From an uncultured Finegoldia sp. (GTDB lineage Bacteria > Bacillota > Clostridia > Tissierellales > Peptoniphilaceae): DNA of 20,949 nt. The notes under the pieces were generated by a model that did not search any database, was not told the DNA's origin, and saw nothing but the letters and a program-made list of their open reading frames with translations. The DNA is taken from contig NZ_CAMXVC010000030.1 of NCBI RefSeq assembly GCF_947252345.1, forward strand, positions 1-20,949. The letters run 5' to 3'. The position numbers and the translations under genes were made by a program. Positions 1 through 6,630 of the stretch are shown one piece after another; position 1 is the stretch's first letter, and the number at the start of each line of letters is the position of its first letter.

Positions 1-483
1 ATCAAATATCAAAAAGCGAGTTTGAGAATGATGTAATTTCATATAGGTATTAAACACAGGAGTTTAAAAGATCGTCGTGTTATTGGTTTGAGAATGATGT
101 AATTTCATATAGGTATTAAACTATCATAAAAAAAACTCCTTTCGTGTATTTTGTTTGAGAATGATGTAATTTCATATAGGTATTAAACTTAAAAAGTAAA
201 TGGAAATTAGTAAATTTGGTTTGAGAATGATGTAATTTCATATAGGTATTAAACTTAAATGTTCATTGTGCAAAATGTTTAATTGGTTTGAGAATGATGT
301 AATTTCATATAGGTATTAAACTTGCAGAAATTGAAAAAGAGCAATCTGAACGTTTGAGAATGATGTAATTTCATATAGGTATTAAACTAGGGATTTTGAT
401 TGATTTGCCAACCCTTAGTTTGAGAATGATGTAATTTCATATAGGTATTAAACATCTTCGTCCACGCTTTCAACGTAACTTAT

Positions 484-515
484 GCTTAATAATGATATAA
501 TTATAGCAATTAAAA
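484..515 (+). repeat. degenerate terminal CRISPR repeat with 4-base deletion
   Basis: The segment aligns with the array repeat. About 15 of the first 19 positions match, then four bases are missing, then about 10 of 13 match. It starts 30 bp after the last intact repeat, which is the array's spacer length. The intact repeat has TGATGTAAT at the position where this copy has TGATATAAT. Confidence 0.75.
493..501 (+). promoter_or_regulatory. extended -10 promoter for the YhcG-type gene
   Basis: TGATATAAT (TG at 493-494, TATAAT at 496-501) is a perfect extended -10 element. It lies 33 bases upstream of the ATG at 535. No good -35 is seen, which extended -10 promoters tolerate. It lies inside the decayed last CRISPR repeat. 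Confidence 0.6.
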
Positions 516-534
516 GGTCAAAGAGGTGCTTTGT

Positions 535-1566
535 ATGAATAACAAAAACAGCATAGATAGAGTTCATGATGATGTATTTAATAGCATAAAAATATTGATG
601 GATAAGGCAAGAAATGAAGTTGCAAGAGAAGTCAATAATATTTTGGTGCAAACTTACTGGGAGATTGGACGTATCATTGTAGAAGATGAGCAAGGTCATT
701 CGGAAAGAGCAGAGTATGGTAAAGAGCTTATAAATGACTTATCTAGACAACTTACAAAGGAGTACGGTAAAGGATTTTCTAAGTCTAATTTATTTAATAT
801 GAGAAACCTATATTTATCATATCCAATATTCCAGACACTGTCTGGAAAATTGACCTGGTCCCATTATTGTGAACTTTTATCCATTAGCGATGAGAAAAAA
901 AGAAGTTTTTATGAAAAAGAAAGTATCAGCGCAAATTGGTCAGTAAGAGAACTTAAAAGGCAAATAAAAACATCGATTTTTGAAAGATTGCTCTTATCAT
1001 CAGGAGAAGAGAACAAAGAAAAAGTCCTAGACTTAGCTTTAAAGGGTAATGAAATAAATAAGCCATCTGACCTTGTAAAAGACCCTTATGTATTTGAATT
1101 TTTAGGTTTGCCTGAAGAAAAGCCAATGATGGAAAGTGATTTAGAAAAGGCACTCATAGACCATATTGAAAAATTCTTGCTAGAACTTGGCAAGGGTTTT
1201 ATGTATGTAGGCAGCCAACAAAGGATAACTCTCGGCAACACCCACTATTATGTGGATATGGTATTTTACAATAAAATATTAAGGTCCTATGTCTTAATCG
1301 AACTAAAAACAACGAAACTATTGCCAGAAGCAGTAGGGCAAATCAATATGTATCTCAATTATTATAAGGCAGAAGTCAATGATGAGATGGACAATGAACC
1401 GATAGGAATAATATTGTGTACAGATAAGGACGGGGTGCAAGCAGAATACGCATTAGGAAACTTATCAAATAAAATATTCGCATCAAAATACACCCTATAT
1501 ATCCCAAACAGAAAAGAACTTGAAGAACAAGTTGAAAAAGTAATAGAAAAATACAAGAAAAAATAA
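535..1566 (+). CDS. YhcG-family (DUF1016) PD-(D/E)XK nuclease
   Basis: Encodes 343 aa. The start is taken as ATG 535, with AGAGG at 522-526 as ribosome site. The GTG at 526 overlaps that site and is less likely. Residues about 1-150 match the DUF1016 N-terminal helical domain, including the stretch LTWSHYCELLSISDE. Residues about 180-340 match the YhcG C-terminal nuclease domain. A plausible catalytic set is Asp241 (YYVDMVFYN), Glu256 and Lys258 (IELK) and Gln269. The family is widespread, often near restriction-modification genes and mobile elements, and its exact role is not settled. Here it is a single gene between a CRISPR array and its own terminator. DNA cleavage is inferred from the fold motifs. 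Length is normal for the family and no defect is seen. Confidence 0.9.
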   Translation: MNNKNSIDRVHDDVFNSIKILMDKARNEVAREVNNILVQTYWEIGRIIVEDEQGHSERAEYGKELINDLSRQLTKEYGKGFSKSNLFNMRNLYLSYPIFQTLSGKLTWSHYCELLSISDEKKRSFYEKESISANWSVRELKRQIKTSIFERLLLSSGEENKEKVLDLALKGNEINKPSDLVKDPYVFEFLGLPEEKPMMESDLEKALIDHIEKFLLELGKGFMYVGSQQRITLGNTHYYVDMVFYNKILRSYVLIELKTTKLLPEAVGQINMYLNYYKAEVNDEMDNEPIGIILCTDKDGVQAEYALGNLSNKIFASKYTLYIPNRKELEEQVEKVIEKYKKK

Positions 1567-1578
1567 AATATAAATTGG

Positions 1579-1609
1579 AGAAGTAGAGAAAAAATCTACT
1601 TCTTTTTTT
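1579..1609 (+). terminator. intrinsic terminator of the YhcG-type gene
   Basis: A 9-bp stem AGAAGTAGA / TCTACTTCT (1579-1587 with 1595-1603) has a 7-base loop and runs into a T tract. Confidence 0.9.
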
Positions 1610-1654
1610 ATTTCAAGTAGGATTAGAATGGAAATAAACAAAAGATATTAATAT

Positions 1655-1680
1655 CAAAAAAAAGCCCACCAATGTGGGCC
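1655..1680 (-). terminator. intrinsic terminator of the thi operon
   Basis: On the minus strand, GCCCAC (1674-1679), the loop 1670-1673 and GTGGGC (1664-1669) form a 6-bp GC-rich stem. It is followed by eight T (1656-1663). It lies 19 bases past the thiH stop. Confidence 0.9.
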
Positions 1681-1698
1681 ATGATAAGATATTAAATT

Positions 1699-2853
1699 CT
1701 ACACATCAATGTAGTCGCTATACACAGGATACAAGTTGTACTTCGCCAAGTCGTGTTCTACTTGGTCGACTGTTCGTGTGTCGTTTATCAAAAACTGTTC
1801 GTCGCCTTTATCTTTTTCATCGTTACGTCTTCCTATTCCCGTGTCGACGCTTGCGGAGATTTTGGTAGCTCCCATTAAGAGCGACAAGTTACGGAACTCG
1901 TTGGATTCTCTGGTTGAGATGGTGATTTGGGCGAACGGCAAGAAGATTCTGGTTGCGATTATAAATTGCATCAATTTTTTTTCTGTGACTTCTTTTATCG
2001 CCAAGTCTTCCTGGTTTTTTGTCGGCCTGATTCGTGGAAATGATATGCTGATTTCTGCGTGTGGGTATTTTTTTTGCAGTAAATTTGCGTGCATTCCAAG
2101 GCAGAAGCAGTCTTCGATTGGATTGGAAAGTCCGAACAACGCTCCGAATCCGACGCCACGGATTTCACCCATTATTGCACGTTCTTGCGTGTCAAATCTG
2201 TAGGGAAAGCAGGATTTGTGTCCTGTTGGGTGATAGAACTTGTAGTTTGTGGGATTGTACGTTTCCTGAAAAGCTGTGACGAAATCACAGCCTGCTTCGT
2301 GGAGTTTCTTGTAATCTTCGACATTTGTAGGATAGACTTCAACTCCAACTACACGGAAATATTTCTTCGCCAATTTTACGGCTTCTACGATGTAATCCAC
2401 CGAGGAGTATTTTTCGGATTCTCCTGTTAGAATCAAAACGTCTTCGATTTTTTCAAGACGCATTTGTTTCATCTCGGATTCTATCTCATCCATCGACAAT
2501 TTCGCACGGACGATATCCGATTTCGCTCTGAATCCACAGTATTTGCAGCTGTTGTTGCAGTAGTTAGCGATATAAAGTGGGCTGAACAAATACACGTTGT
2601 TTCCGAAATATTGTAGTCTGAGTTTTTGTGCGGTTTTTCCCAATTCTTCGATAAAATCAATTGCACAATCACTCAACATATTGTAATAATCAAAATGGTC
2701 CAACGCTTCGTTGTTTTTGATTTTACCCAAAGTTCTTCTGACATCGTCAGCCGTTACATTTACGGATTTTACTTCATTTAATTTTTCAGATAATTTATCG
2801 TAAATGTCCGAATGAATGTCTTGCATATTGCTAAAATATTTGAAATCTTCCAT
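1699..2853 (-). CDS. thiH: 2-iminoacetate synthase ThiH (radical SAM)
   Basis: Encodes 384 aa, typical ThiH length. ThiH cleaves tyrosine with a SAM-derived radical to give p-cresol and dehydroglycine, the glycine imine that ThiG builds into the thiamine thiazole. This is the oxygen-sensitive route used by anaerobes, in contrast to ThiO. The radical SAM cluster motif CX3CX2C is at Cys99, Cys103 and Cys106 (CNNSCKYCGF). Motifs such as VGVEVYP, TAFQETYNP and ISFPRIRP are characteristic of the family. It is the last gene of the operon. Its ATG is 7 bases past the thiG stop and the ribosome site is weak, so translational coupling to thiG is likely. Confidence 0.97.
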   Translation of the reverse strand: MEDFKYFSNMQDIHSDIYDKLSEKLNEVKSVNVTADDVRRTLGKIKNNEALDHFDYYNMLSDCAIDFIEELGKTAQKLRLQYFGNNVYLFSPLYIANYCNNSCKYCGFRAKSDIVRAKLSMDEIESEMKQMRLEKIEDVLILTGESEKYSSVDYIVEAVKLAKKYFRVVGVEVYPTNVEDYKKLHEAGCDFVTAFQETYNPTNYKFYHPTGHKSCFPYRFDTQERAIMGEIRGVGFGALFGLSNPIEDCFCLGMHANLLQKKYPHAEISISFPRIRPTKNQEDLAIKEVTEKKLMQFIIATRIFLPFAQITISTRESNEFRNLSLLMGATKISASVDTGIGRRNDEKDKGDEQFLINDTRTVDQVEHDLAKYNLYPVYSDYIDV

Positions 2854-2860
2854 TTGTCGC

Positions 2861-3625
2861 CTACTTGAAGAAATCTCTGAGTGGAGATGAAGGGTCGGCG
2901 CCCGATTCCAACACTCTGCCCGGTTTTGCGATGTGAGCGAGCCTTCCAGCTTTGATTGCTAGTGCGAAAGCTTCAGCCATTTTGTTGATGTCGCCGCTTG
3001 TGGCGATGGCGGTGTTCGCCATAATTGCACTCGCACCCATTTCCATGGCTTCGCATGCTTGTGATGGTTTGCCGATTCCTGCGTCGACAATCACCGGCAA
3101 ATCAATTTCGTTGATGATGATTTGGATGAAATCCTTGGTTGCAAGTCCCTTGTTGGAGCCAATAGGAGAGCCGAGCGGCATAATGCAGCTTGCACCGGCG
3201 TCTTTCAAATCTCTTGCGAAGTTCAAATCGGGATACATATACGGCATCACGACGAATCCTTCGTCCGCCAAAACTTTCGTAGCCTTCAACGTTTCTACGT
3301 TGTCTGGTAGTAAGTATTTGCTGTCACGCATTATCTCAATCTTCACGAAATTGCCGCAGCCCATTTCACGAGCAAGCCTTGCAATTCTAATCGCTTCGTC
3401 TGCATTTCTCGCTCCTGAAGTGTTCGGAATTATCGTCACATTTTCTGGGATAAAGTTCAAAATATTTTTCGTATCGTCTGTATTTGCACGTCTAAGTGCT
3501 ACAGTAATCATCTCGCAGCCTGCAGATTCCACACAGGCTTTGATAAGGTTGGGGTCGTACTTTCCAGAGCCGAGTATAAATCTCGAATCGAAAGATTTGC
3601 CACCCAAAATCAATTTATCTTCCAT
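2861..3625 (-). CDS. thiG: thiazole synthase ThiG
   Basis: Encodes 254 aa, the usual length. ThiG is a TIM-barrel enzyme that joins 1-deoxy-D-xylulose 5-phosphate, dehydroglycine from ThiH and sulfur from the ThiS thiocarboxylate into thiazole phosphate carboxylate. The Schiff-base lysine is expected at Lys95 in NFVKIEI. The phosphate-binding motifs GSPIGSNKG and VDAGIGKPSQA, followed by MANTAIA, are typical. The start has GGAGG at 3632-3636, five to six bases before the ATG. The first 11 bases overlap the end of thiF, which favours coupled translation. Confidence 0.97.
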   Translation of the reverse strand: MEDKLILGGKSFDSRFILGSGKYDPNLIKACVESAGCEMITVALRRANTDDTKNILNFIPENVTIIPNTSGARNADEAIRIARLAREMGCGNFVKIEIMRDSKYLLPDNVETLKATKVLADEGFVVMPYMYPDLNFARDLKDAGASCIMPLGSPIGSNKGLATKDFIQIIINEIDLPVIVDAGIGKPSQACEAMEMGASAIMANTAIATSGDINKMAEAFALAIKAGRLAHIAKPGRVLESGADPSSPLRDFFK

Positions 3626-4211
3626 TGTTTTCCTCCAATAACCAATTAAGTGCGATTATAGCTTGTGTGCTTGCAGCCATCATCACATTTGGATAGTACA
3701 AGCCGATGTCTGTCTTCGTTTTGAAATCGCCACAAACTACAATGTTGTTCATCTTCTTTATTTTTATGTCGAGCATATCCACGCCGCCAATTCCAGACAC
3801 CGATACGAGCTTCTTGTCAGTCGCGATAAAATGCTCCAACACCAACGATTTTGCGTACTCATCATCCAACGCTTCCAGCACGACATCGTAGCCGTCAGTC
3901 AAACAGTCGATGTTGTCTTCTGTGACTTTGATGTTCTCGAAGGATATATCACAAAATGGCACAAACTCACCGCAGATTTCCTCGAAAGCGTCGACTTTGC
4001 GTTTGCCGATATCGGTTGGCCTGTAAATTTGCCTGTTCAAATTGGAATACTCGACTGTGTCGTAGTCGACAATTTTGATATGTCCGACACCTGATTTTGC
4101 CAGCAAAAAACACAAATTTGTGCCCAAACCACCGCAGCCTAGAATCAAAACCTTGGCTTTTTTGAAAATTTCGGTGTGCTTTATCAGTTGTCTTTTGAAA
4201 ATATTCTCCAT
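3615..4211 (-). CDS. thiF: ThiS adenylyltransferase ThiF (short type)
   Basis: Encodes 198 aa, the short E1-like ThiF form, not the longer 240-250 aa E. coli or MoeB form. It adenylates the C-terminal glycine of ThiS so that sulfur can be loaded. The nucleotide-binding loop GCGGLG is at residues 25-30, followed by the acidic strand end IVDYD at 47-51 and the conserved NLNRQ at 57-61. No paired CXXC zinc motifs are visible, as in other short members. The ATG lies one base past the thiS stop. Its ribosome site is formed by the glycine codons that end thiS. Confidence 0.93.
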   Translation of the reverse strand: MENIFKRQLIKHTEIFKKAKVLILGCGGLGTNLCFLLAKSGVGHIKIVDYDTVEYSNLNRQIYRPTDIGKRKVDAFEEICGEFVPFCDISFENIKVTEDNIDCLTDGYDVVLEALDDEYAKSLVLEHFIATDKKLVSVSGIGGVDMLDIKIKKMNNIVVCGDFKTKTDIGLYYPNVMMAASTQAIIALNWLLEENNGR

Positions 4212-4212
4212 T

Positions 4213-4410
4213 TTAACCTCCTCCTACAAATGAAAACACCTCTATCTCGTCGTTGTCCGTGACGATAAAATCGTCGTAGGAAATTTTGCGAACGAGTTTG
4301 CCGTTCACCTCGCAAACCGTGAGCTGAACGTTGAAGTTCAAATCTTCCAATACTTTTCTCAAAGAAGAATTTTCCTCGAATGGATACTTCACAGAATTTA
4401 CAGTAATCAT
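4213..4410 (-). CDS. thiS: sulfur carrier protein ThiS
   Basis: Encodes 65 aa, a ubiquitin-fold sulfur carrier. It ends in FVGGG, giving the required C-terminal Gly-Gly that is adenylated by ThiF and turned into a thiocarboxylate for ThiG. The Val-Asn-Gly-Lys turn at about 40-43 and the IEVFSFV strand before the tail also fit the family. It is the first gene of the operon, with an AGGGGG ribosome site just upstream. The overlapping 77-aa reading frame in another phase is a shadow. Confidence 0.95.
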   Translation of the reverse strand: MITVNSVKYPFEENSSLRKVLEDLNFNVQLTVCEVNGKLVRKISYDDFIVTDNDEIEVFSFVGGG

Positions 4411-4420
4411 AACTCACCCC

Positions 4421-4475
4421 CTAAAAAAATAACACGAAGGAAACCTACACCCGCGGTGGTGTACCCCTTCGTGTT
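4421..4475 (-). promoter_or_regulatory. leader hairpin of the thi operon, possible attenuator
   Basis: In the transcript, AACACGAAGG (4466-4475) pairs over 10 bp with CCTTCGTGTT (4431-4440). The enclosed 25 bases contain an inner stem of TACACC with GGTGTA. Seven T follow at 4423-4429, then the thiS ribosome site. This is the layout of an intrinsic terminator in a leader. I looked for TPP riboswitch elements such as CUGAGA and found none. The regulatory role is inferred. Confidence 0.7.
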
Positions 4476-4490
4476 GAACACTCTAATATT

Positions 4491-4518
4491 AGTATAACAA
4501 AAATTTCCAACTAGTCAA
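4491..4518 (-). promoter_or_regulatory. promoter of the thi operon
   Basis: On the minus strand, TTGACT (4513-4518), a 16-bp spacer and TATACT (4491-4496) are present. TG one base before the -10 gives an extended -10. Transcription should start near 4484, just before the leader hairpin. Confidence 0.75.
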
Positions 4519-4595
4519 ATAAAATTTGAACGGCACAAAACAATAAAAATAATAATAAAAAATCATCTGCAAAACGAATCAATAAATTCATCAAA

Positions 4596-4604
4596 TGATA
4601 TAAT
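4596..4604 (+). promoter_or_regulatory. extended -10 promoter of comM
   Basis: TGATATAAT has TATAAT at 4599-4604, 40 bases before the comM ATG. No clear -35 is seen. The region 4500-4620 otherwise holds only AT-rich DNA between the divergent promoters. Confidence 0.6.
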
Positions 4605-4643
4605 ATTATTAATAGCAACTAATCAAAACAATTGGAGGGGAAA

Positions 4644-6164
4644 ATGTACTCGAAAATAAACACTTGCTGCTTGGAAGGGCTCAACGGATACATCGTAGAA
4701 TGTGAGTGCGACCTCGCAAATGGTCTGCGCTCGTTCAACATCGTAGGTCTTCCCGACACGTCGATAAAAGAATCCAAGGAGAGAGTGCGCTCTGCAATCG
4801 AAAACACGGGAATCAGATTTCCGGTGAAACGTATCACGATAAATTTGGCACCGGCTAATCTCAGGAAAGAAGGCTCGCAACTTGACCTCGCAATCGCAAT
4901 GGCGATTTTGCAATCAATGGGAGTGGTGGAGGATTTCTCCGAAAAGTGGGCGTTCATCGGCGAATTGTCACTGGACGGAAGATTGAATCCAGTGAACGGC
5001 TCGTTGTGTATGGTCTTGTCCCTAAAAGATTTGGGATACGACAGAGTTTACATATCTACGCAAAACGCAAAGGAATGCTCCATGGTCAAGGGAATCGAAA
5101 AAGTCGCAGTCGATAGCTTGGACGAGCTGATAAAAATTTTAAACGGCGAGAAGGATTTGAAAATATTGGACGACATCGACATTATGCAGGAAGCTGTCGA
5201 GTACGACGTGGATTTTTCGGACATAAAAGGGCAGAAATTTCTCAAACGTGCGATGGAAATCTCAGCGGCGGGATTTCACAATCTACTGATGATAGGCCCT
5301 CCCGGAAGTGGCAAGACAATGTCTGCGATGAGACTAGCGACGATATTGCCGGATATGAGCTTCGATGAAATAATGGAAACCACGAAAATCTACTCCGTCG
5401 CAGGACTGCTCCAGGACAAAAACATCGTAACCACAAGGCCGTTTCGCTCGCCTCACCACACAGCAAGCCAAATCAGCCTGATAGGTGGAGGACGAGTTCC
5501 AAAACCTGGGGAAATCAGCCTCGCACACAATGGAGCGTTGTTTCTCGACGAGCTACCAGAATTTTCCAAATCGACAATCGAAGTGTTGCGTCAACCGCTC
5601 GAAACAAAAAACATCACCATAACAAGAGTCAACGCATCCTTGTCGTATCCCGCAAACTTCTTGTTCGTAGCAGGGATGAACCCTTGCCCATGTGGCTACT
5701 ACGGAGATTCCAACCACGAATGCACCTGCTCGCAAAACCAAATCGCAAACTACCTGAACAAAGTCAGTCGCCCGATACTCGACAGAATCGACATCCACGT
5801 CGAAGTGTCGCCCGTAAAATTGGACGAACTCACAACAGACGAACAATGCGAAACATCCGAGCAGATAAAAAAACGAGTGGAAGCAGCACGAGAAATCCAA
5901 AAACAGCGATTCAAAAACGAAAAGCTCACAACCAACTCACAAATGAACACCAGACAAATCAGGAAATACTGCAAATTAAACGGCGAACTCAACTCCATCA
6001 TACAGTTGGCATTCGACAAATACAAATTCTCCGCCAGGTCATTCGACAAAATACTCAAAATATCACGAACAATCGCAGATTTGGACGGCAAAGAAAACAT
6101 CGAAGCCAAGCATTTGATGGAAGCCATCAGATACAGAACAGTCGACCAGAAATACTGGGGGTAG
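4644..6164 (+). CDS. comM: ComM/YifB-family AAA+ ATPase (Mg-chelatase-like)
   Basis: Encodes 506 aa from ATG 4644, with GGAGGGG at 4634-4640. An in-frame TTG at 4632 overlaps that ribosome site and is rejected. The N-terminal Lon-protease-like fold includes FNIVGLPDTSIKESKERVR. Walker A GPPGSGKT is at about 218-225, Walker B LFLDELPEF at about 299-307 and a cysteine-rich CPCGYYGD/CTC patch at about 347-362. The C-terminal Mg-chelatase domain ends KYWG. In naturally competent Gram-negatives ComM is a hexameric branch-migration helicase that helps integrate incoming DNA. In Firmicutes the role is less clear. The last 116 bases are repeated at 6497-6612 around an insert. Confidence 0.95.
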   Translation: MYSKINTCCLEGLNGYIVECECDLANGLRSFNIVGLPDTSIKESKERVRSAIENTGIRFPVKRITINLAPANLRKEGSQLDLAIAMAILQSMGVVEDFSEKWAFIGELSLDGRLNPVNGSLCMVLSLKDLGYDRVYISTQNAKECSMVKGIEKVAVDSLDELIKILNGEKDLKILDDIDIMQEAVEYDVDFSDIKGQKFLKRAMEISAAGFHNLLMIGPPGSGKTMSAMRLATILPDMSFDEIMETTKIYSVAGLLQDKNIVTTRPFRSPHHTASQISLIGGGRVPKPGEISLAHNGALFLDELPEFSKSTIEVLRQPLETKNITITRVNASLSYPANFLFVAGMNPCPCGYYGDSNHECTCSQNQIANYLNKVSRPILDRIDIHVEVSPVKLDELTTDEQCETSEQIKKRVEAAREIQKQRFKNEKLTTNSQMNTRQIRKYCKLNGELNSIIQLAFDKYKFSARSFDKILKISRTIADLDGKENIEAKHLMEAIRYRTVDQKYWG

Positions 6165-6166
6165 TG
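6051..6166 (+). repeat. comM 3' end, first copy of 116-bp direct repeat
   Basis: This segment, including the comM stop at 6162-6164, recurs at 6497-6612 with only two mismatches (atacagaac/atatagaac and ctgggggt/ctggtggt). Offset is 446 bp. Confidence 0.98.
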
Positions 6167-6496
6167 GGGCAACGCGTTGCACATGGCGTTGCACAAGATA
6201 ATGCACAAAAAGATGCACATGCACAAGGTGATGCACACAAAATGACACCGAAAGAAAGACGTCAAGAAATAATAAAAATACTTGAAGAAAACCCAGAGAT
6301 ATCAACATTGGAACTATCAAAAATATTCTCGGTTTCAAGAAGTACAATAAGCAGAGACCTGAGAAAGTTGCAACGTGTTGCACGTGTGCATACACAAGAC
6401 AATGCACAAAAAGATGCACATGCACAAGATGATACCCAAAAATGATACCCAAAAAGGAAAAAATGATACCCAAAATGATACCCAAAAAGCAAAATG
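6167..6496 (+). mobile_element. 330-bp insert between the comM repeats, origin unknown
   Basis: The insert begins next to the perfect palindrome GCAACGCGTTGC (6169-6180). It holds a helix-turn-helix ORF bracketed by two related direct repeats of about 75 bp (6169-6245 and 6370-6445, with a 28-bp identical core at 6200-6227 and 6401-6428). It ends in short tandem repeats. There is no transposase and no clear terminal inverted repeat, so calling it mobile is an inference from the flanking duplication. Confidence 0.4.
6242..6445 (+). CDS. small helix-turn-helix protein, possible gene remnant
   Basis: Encodes 67 aa from ATG 6242. Residues about 4-44 form a DeoR-like helix-turn-helix: ILEENPEISTLELSKIF, then VSRSTISRDLRKL as recognition helix. 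The tail QDNAQKDAHAQDDTQK is low-complexity and rich in Gln, Asp and Ala. The frame stays open upstream. A GTG at 6164-6166 overlaps the comM stop (TAGTG) and would give 93 aa with the same low-complexity motif at both ends. The only ribosome-like site near ATG 6242 is AAGGTG about 11 bases upstream, so the start is uncertain. Gln/Asp-rich linkers joined to such domains occur at the C-terminus of AlbA_4 (Schlafen-like) ATP-binding proteins. This may be a detached tail of one. Confidence 0.5.
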   Translation: MTPKERRQEIIKILEENPEISTLELSKIFSVSRSTISRDLRKLQRVARVHTQDNAQKDAHAQDDTQK

Positions 6497-6506
6497 ATAC
6501 TCAAAA
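6430..6506 (+). repeat. short tandem repeats, unit TGATACCCAAAA
   Basis: Copies lie at 6430-6441, 6443-6454, 6464-6475, 6476-6487 and, with one C to T change, 6495-6506. In one phase they read Asn-Asp-Thr-Gln. The last copy merges with the start of the second comM repeat. Confidence 0.85.
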
Positions 6507-6612
6507 TATCACGAACAATCGCAGATTTGGACGGCAAAGAAAACATCGAAGCCAAGCATTTGATGGAAGCCATCAGATATAGAACAGTCGACCAGAAATA
6601 CTGGTGGTAGTG
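6497..6612 (+). repeat. comM 3' end, second copy of 116-bp direct repeat
   Basis: A near-exact copy of 6051-6166, with two mismatches, ending in the same TAG stop at 6608-6610. It has no upstream comM body and is a non-coding remnant as it stands. It may be the original gene end displaced by the insert, because the GNAT gene follows it directly. Confidence 0.98.
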
Positions 6613-6630
6613 AGATAAAAAGGAGATAAG

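Larger units (their letters stand above)
1..515 (+). CRISPR. CRISPR array, trailer-side end, type II-A-like
   Basis: Seven identical 36-bp direct repeats lie at 20-55, 86-121, 153-188, 219-254, 286-321, 352-387 and 418-453. They begin GTTTGAGAATG and end GGTATTAAAC. The six spacers between them are 30 or 31 bp and all different. Bases 1-19 are the end of another spacer, so the array continues leftward out of the window. At 484-515, exactly 30 bp after the seventh repeat, lies a decayed eighth repeat. A degenerate repeat usually marks the trailer end, so the leader and any cas genes should be to the left. The GTTT start, AAAC end, 36-bp length and 30-bp spacers match the usual type II-A (Cas9) pattern with transcription left to right. 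No cas gene or tracrRNA is visible here, so the subtype is inferred from the repeat alone. Confidence 0.97.

Noticed and set aside
2952..3641. 229-codon plus-strand open frame
   Set aside because: It mirrors thiG on the opposite strand and has no independent coding signal.
4421..4484. TPP riboswitch upstream of the thi operon
   Set aside because: The leader is too short and lacks the CUGAGA and ACCUGA-type conserved elements. Only the nested hairpin and T tract are present.
5684..6163. Upstream part of the long open frame leading into the helix-turn-helix ORF
   Set aside because: It is a shadow of comM in another phase. Only the part after the comM stop looks like a real protein.
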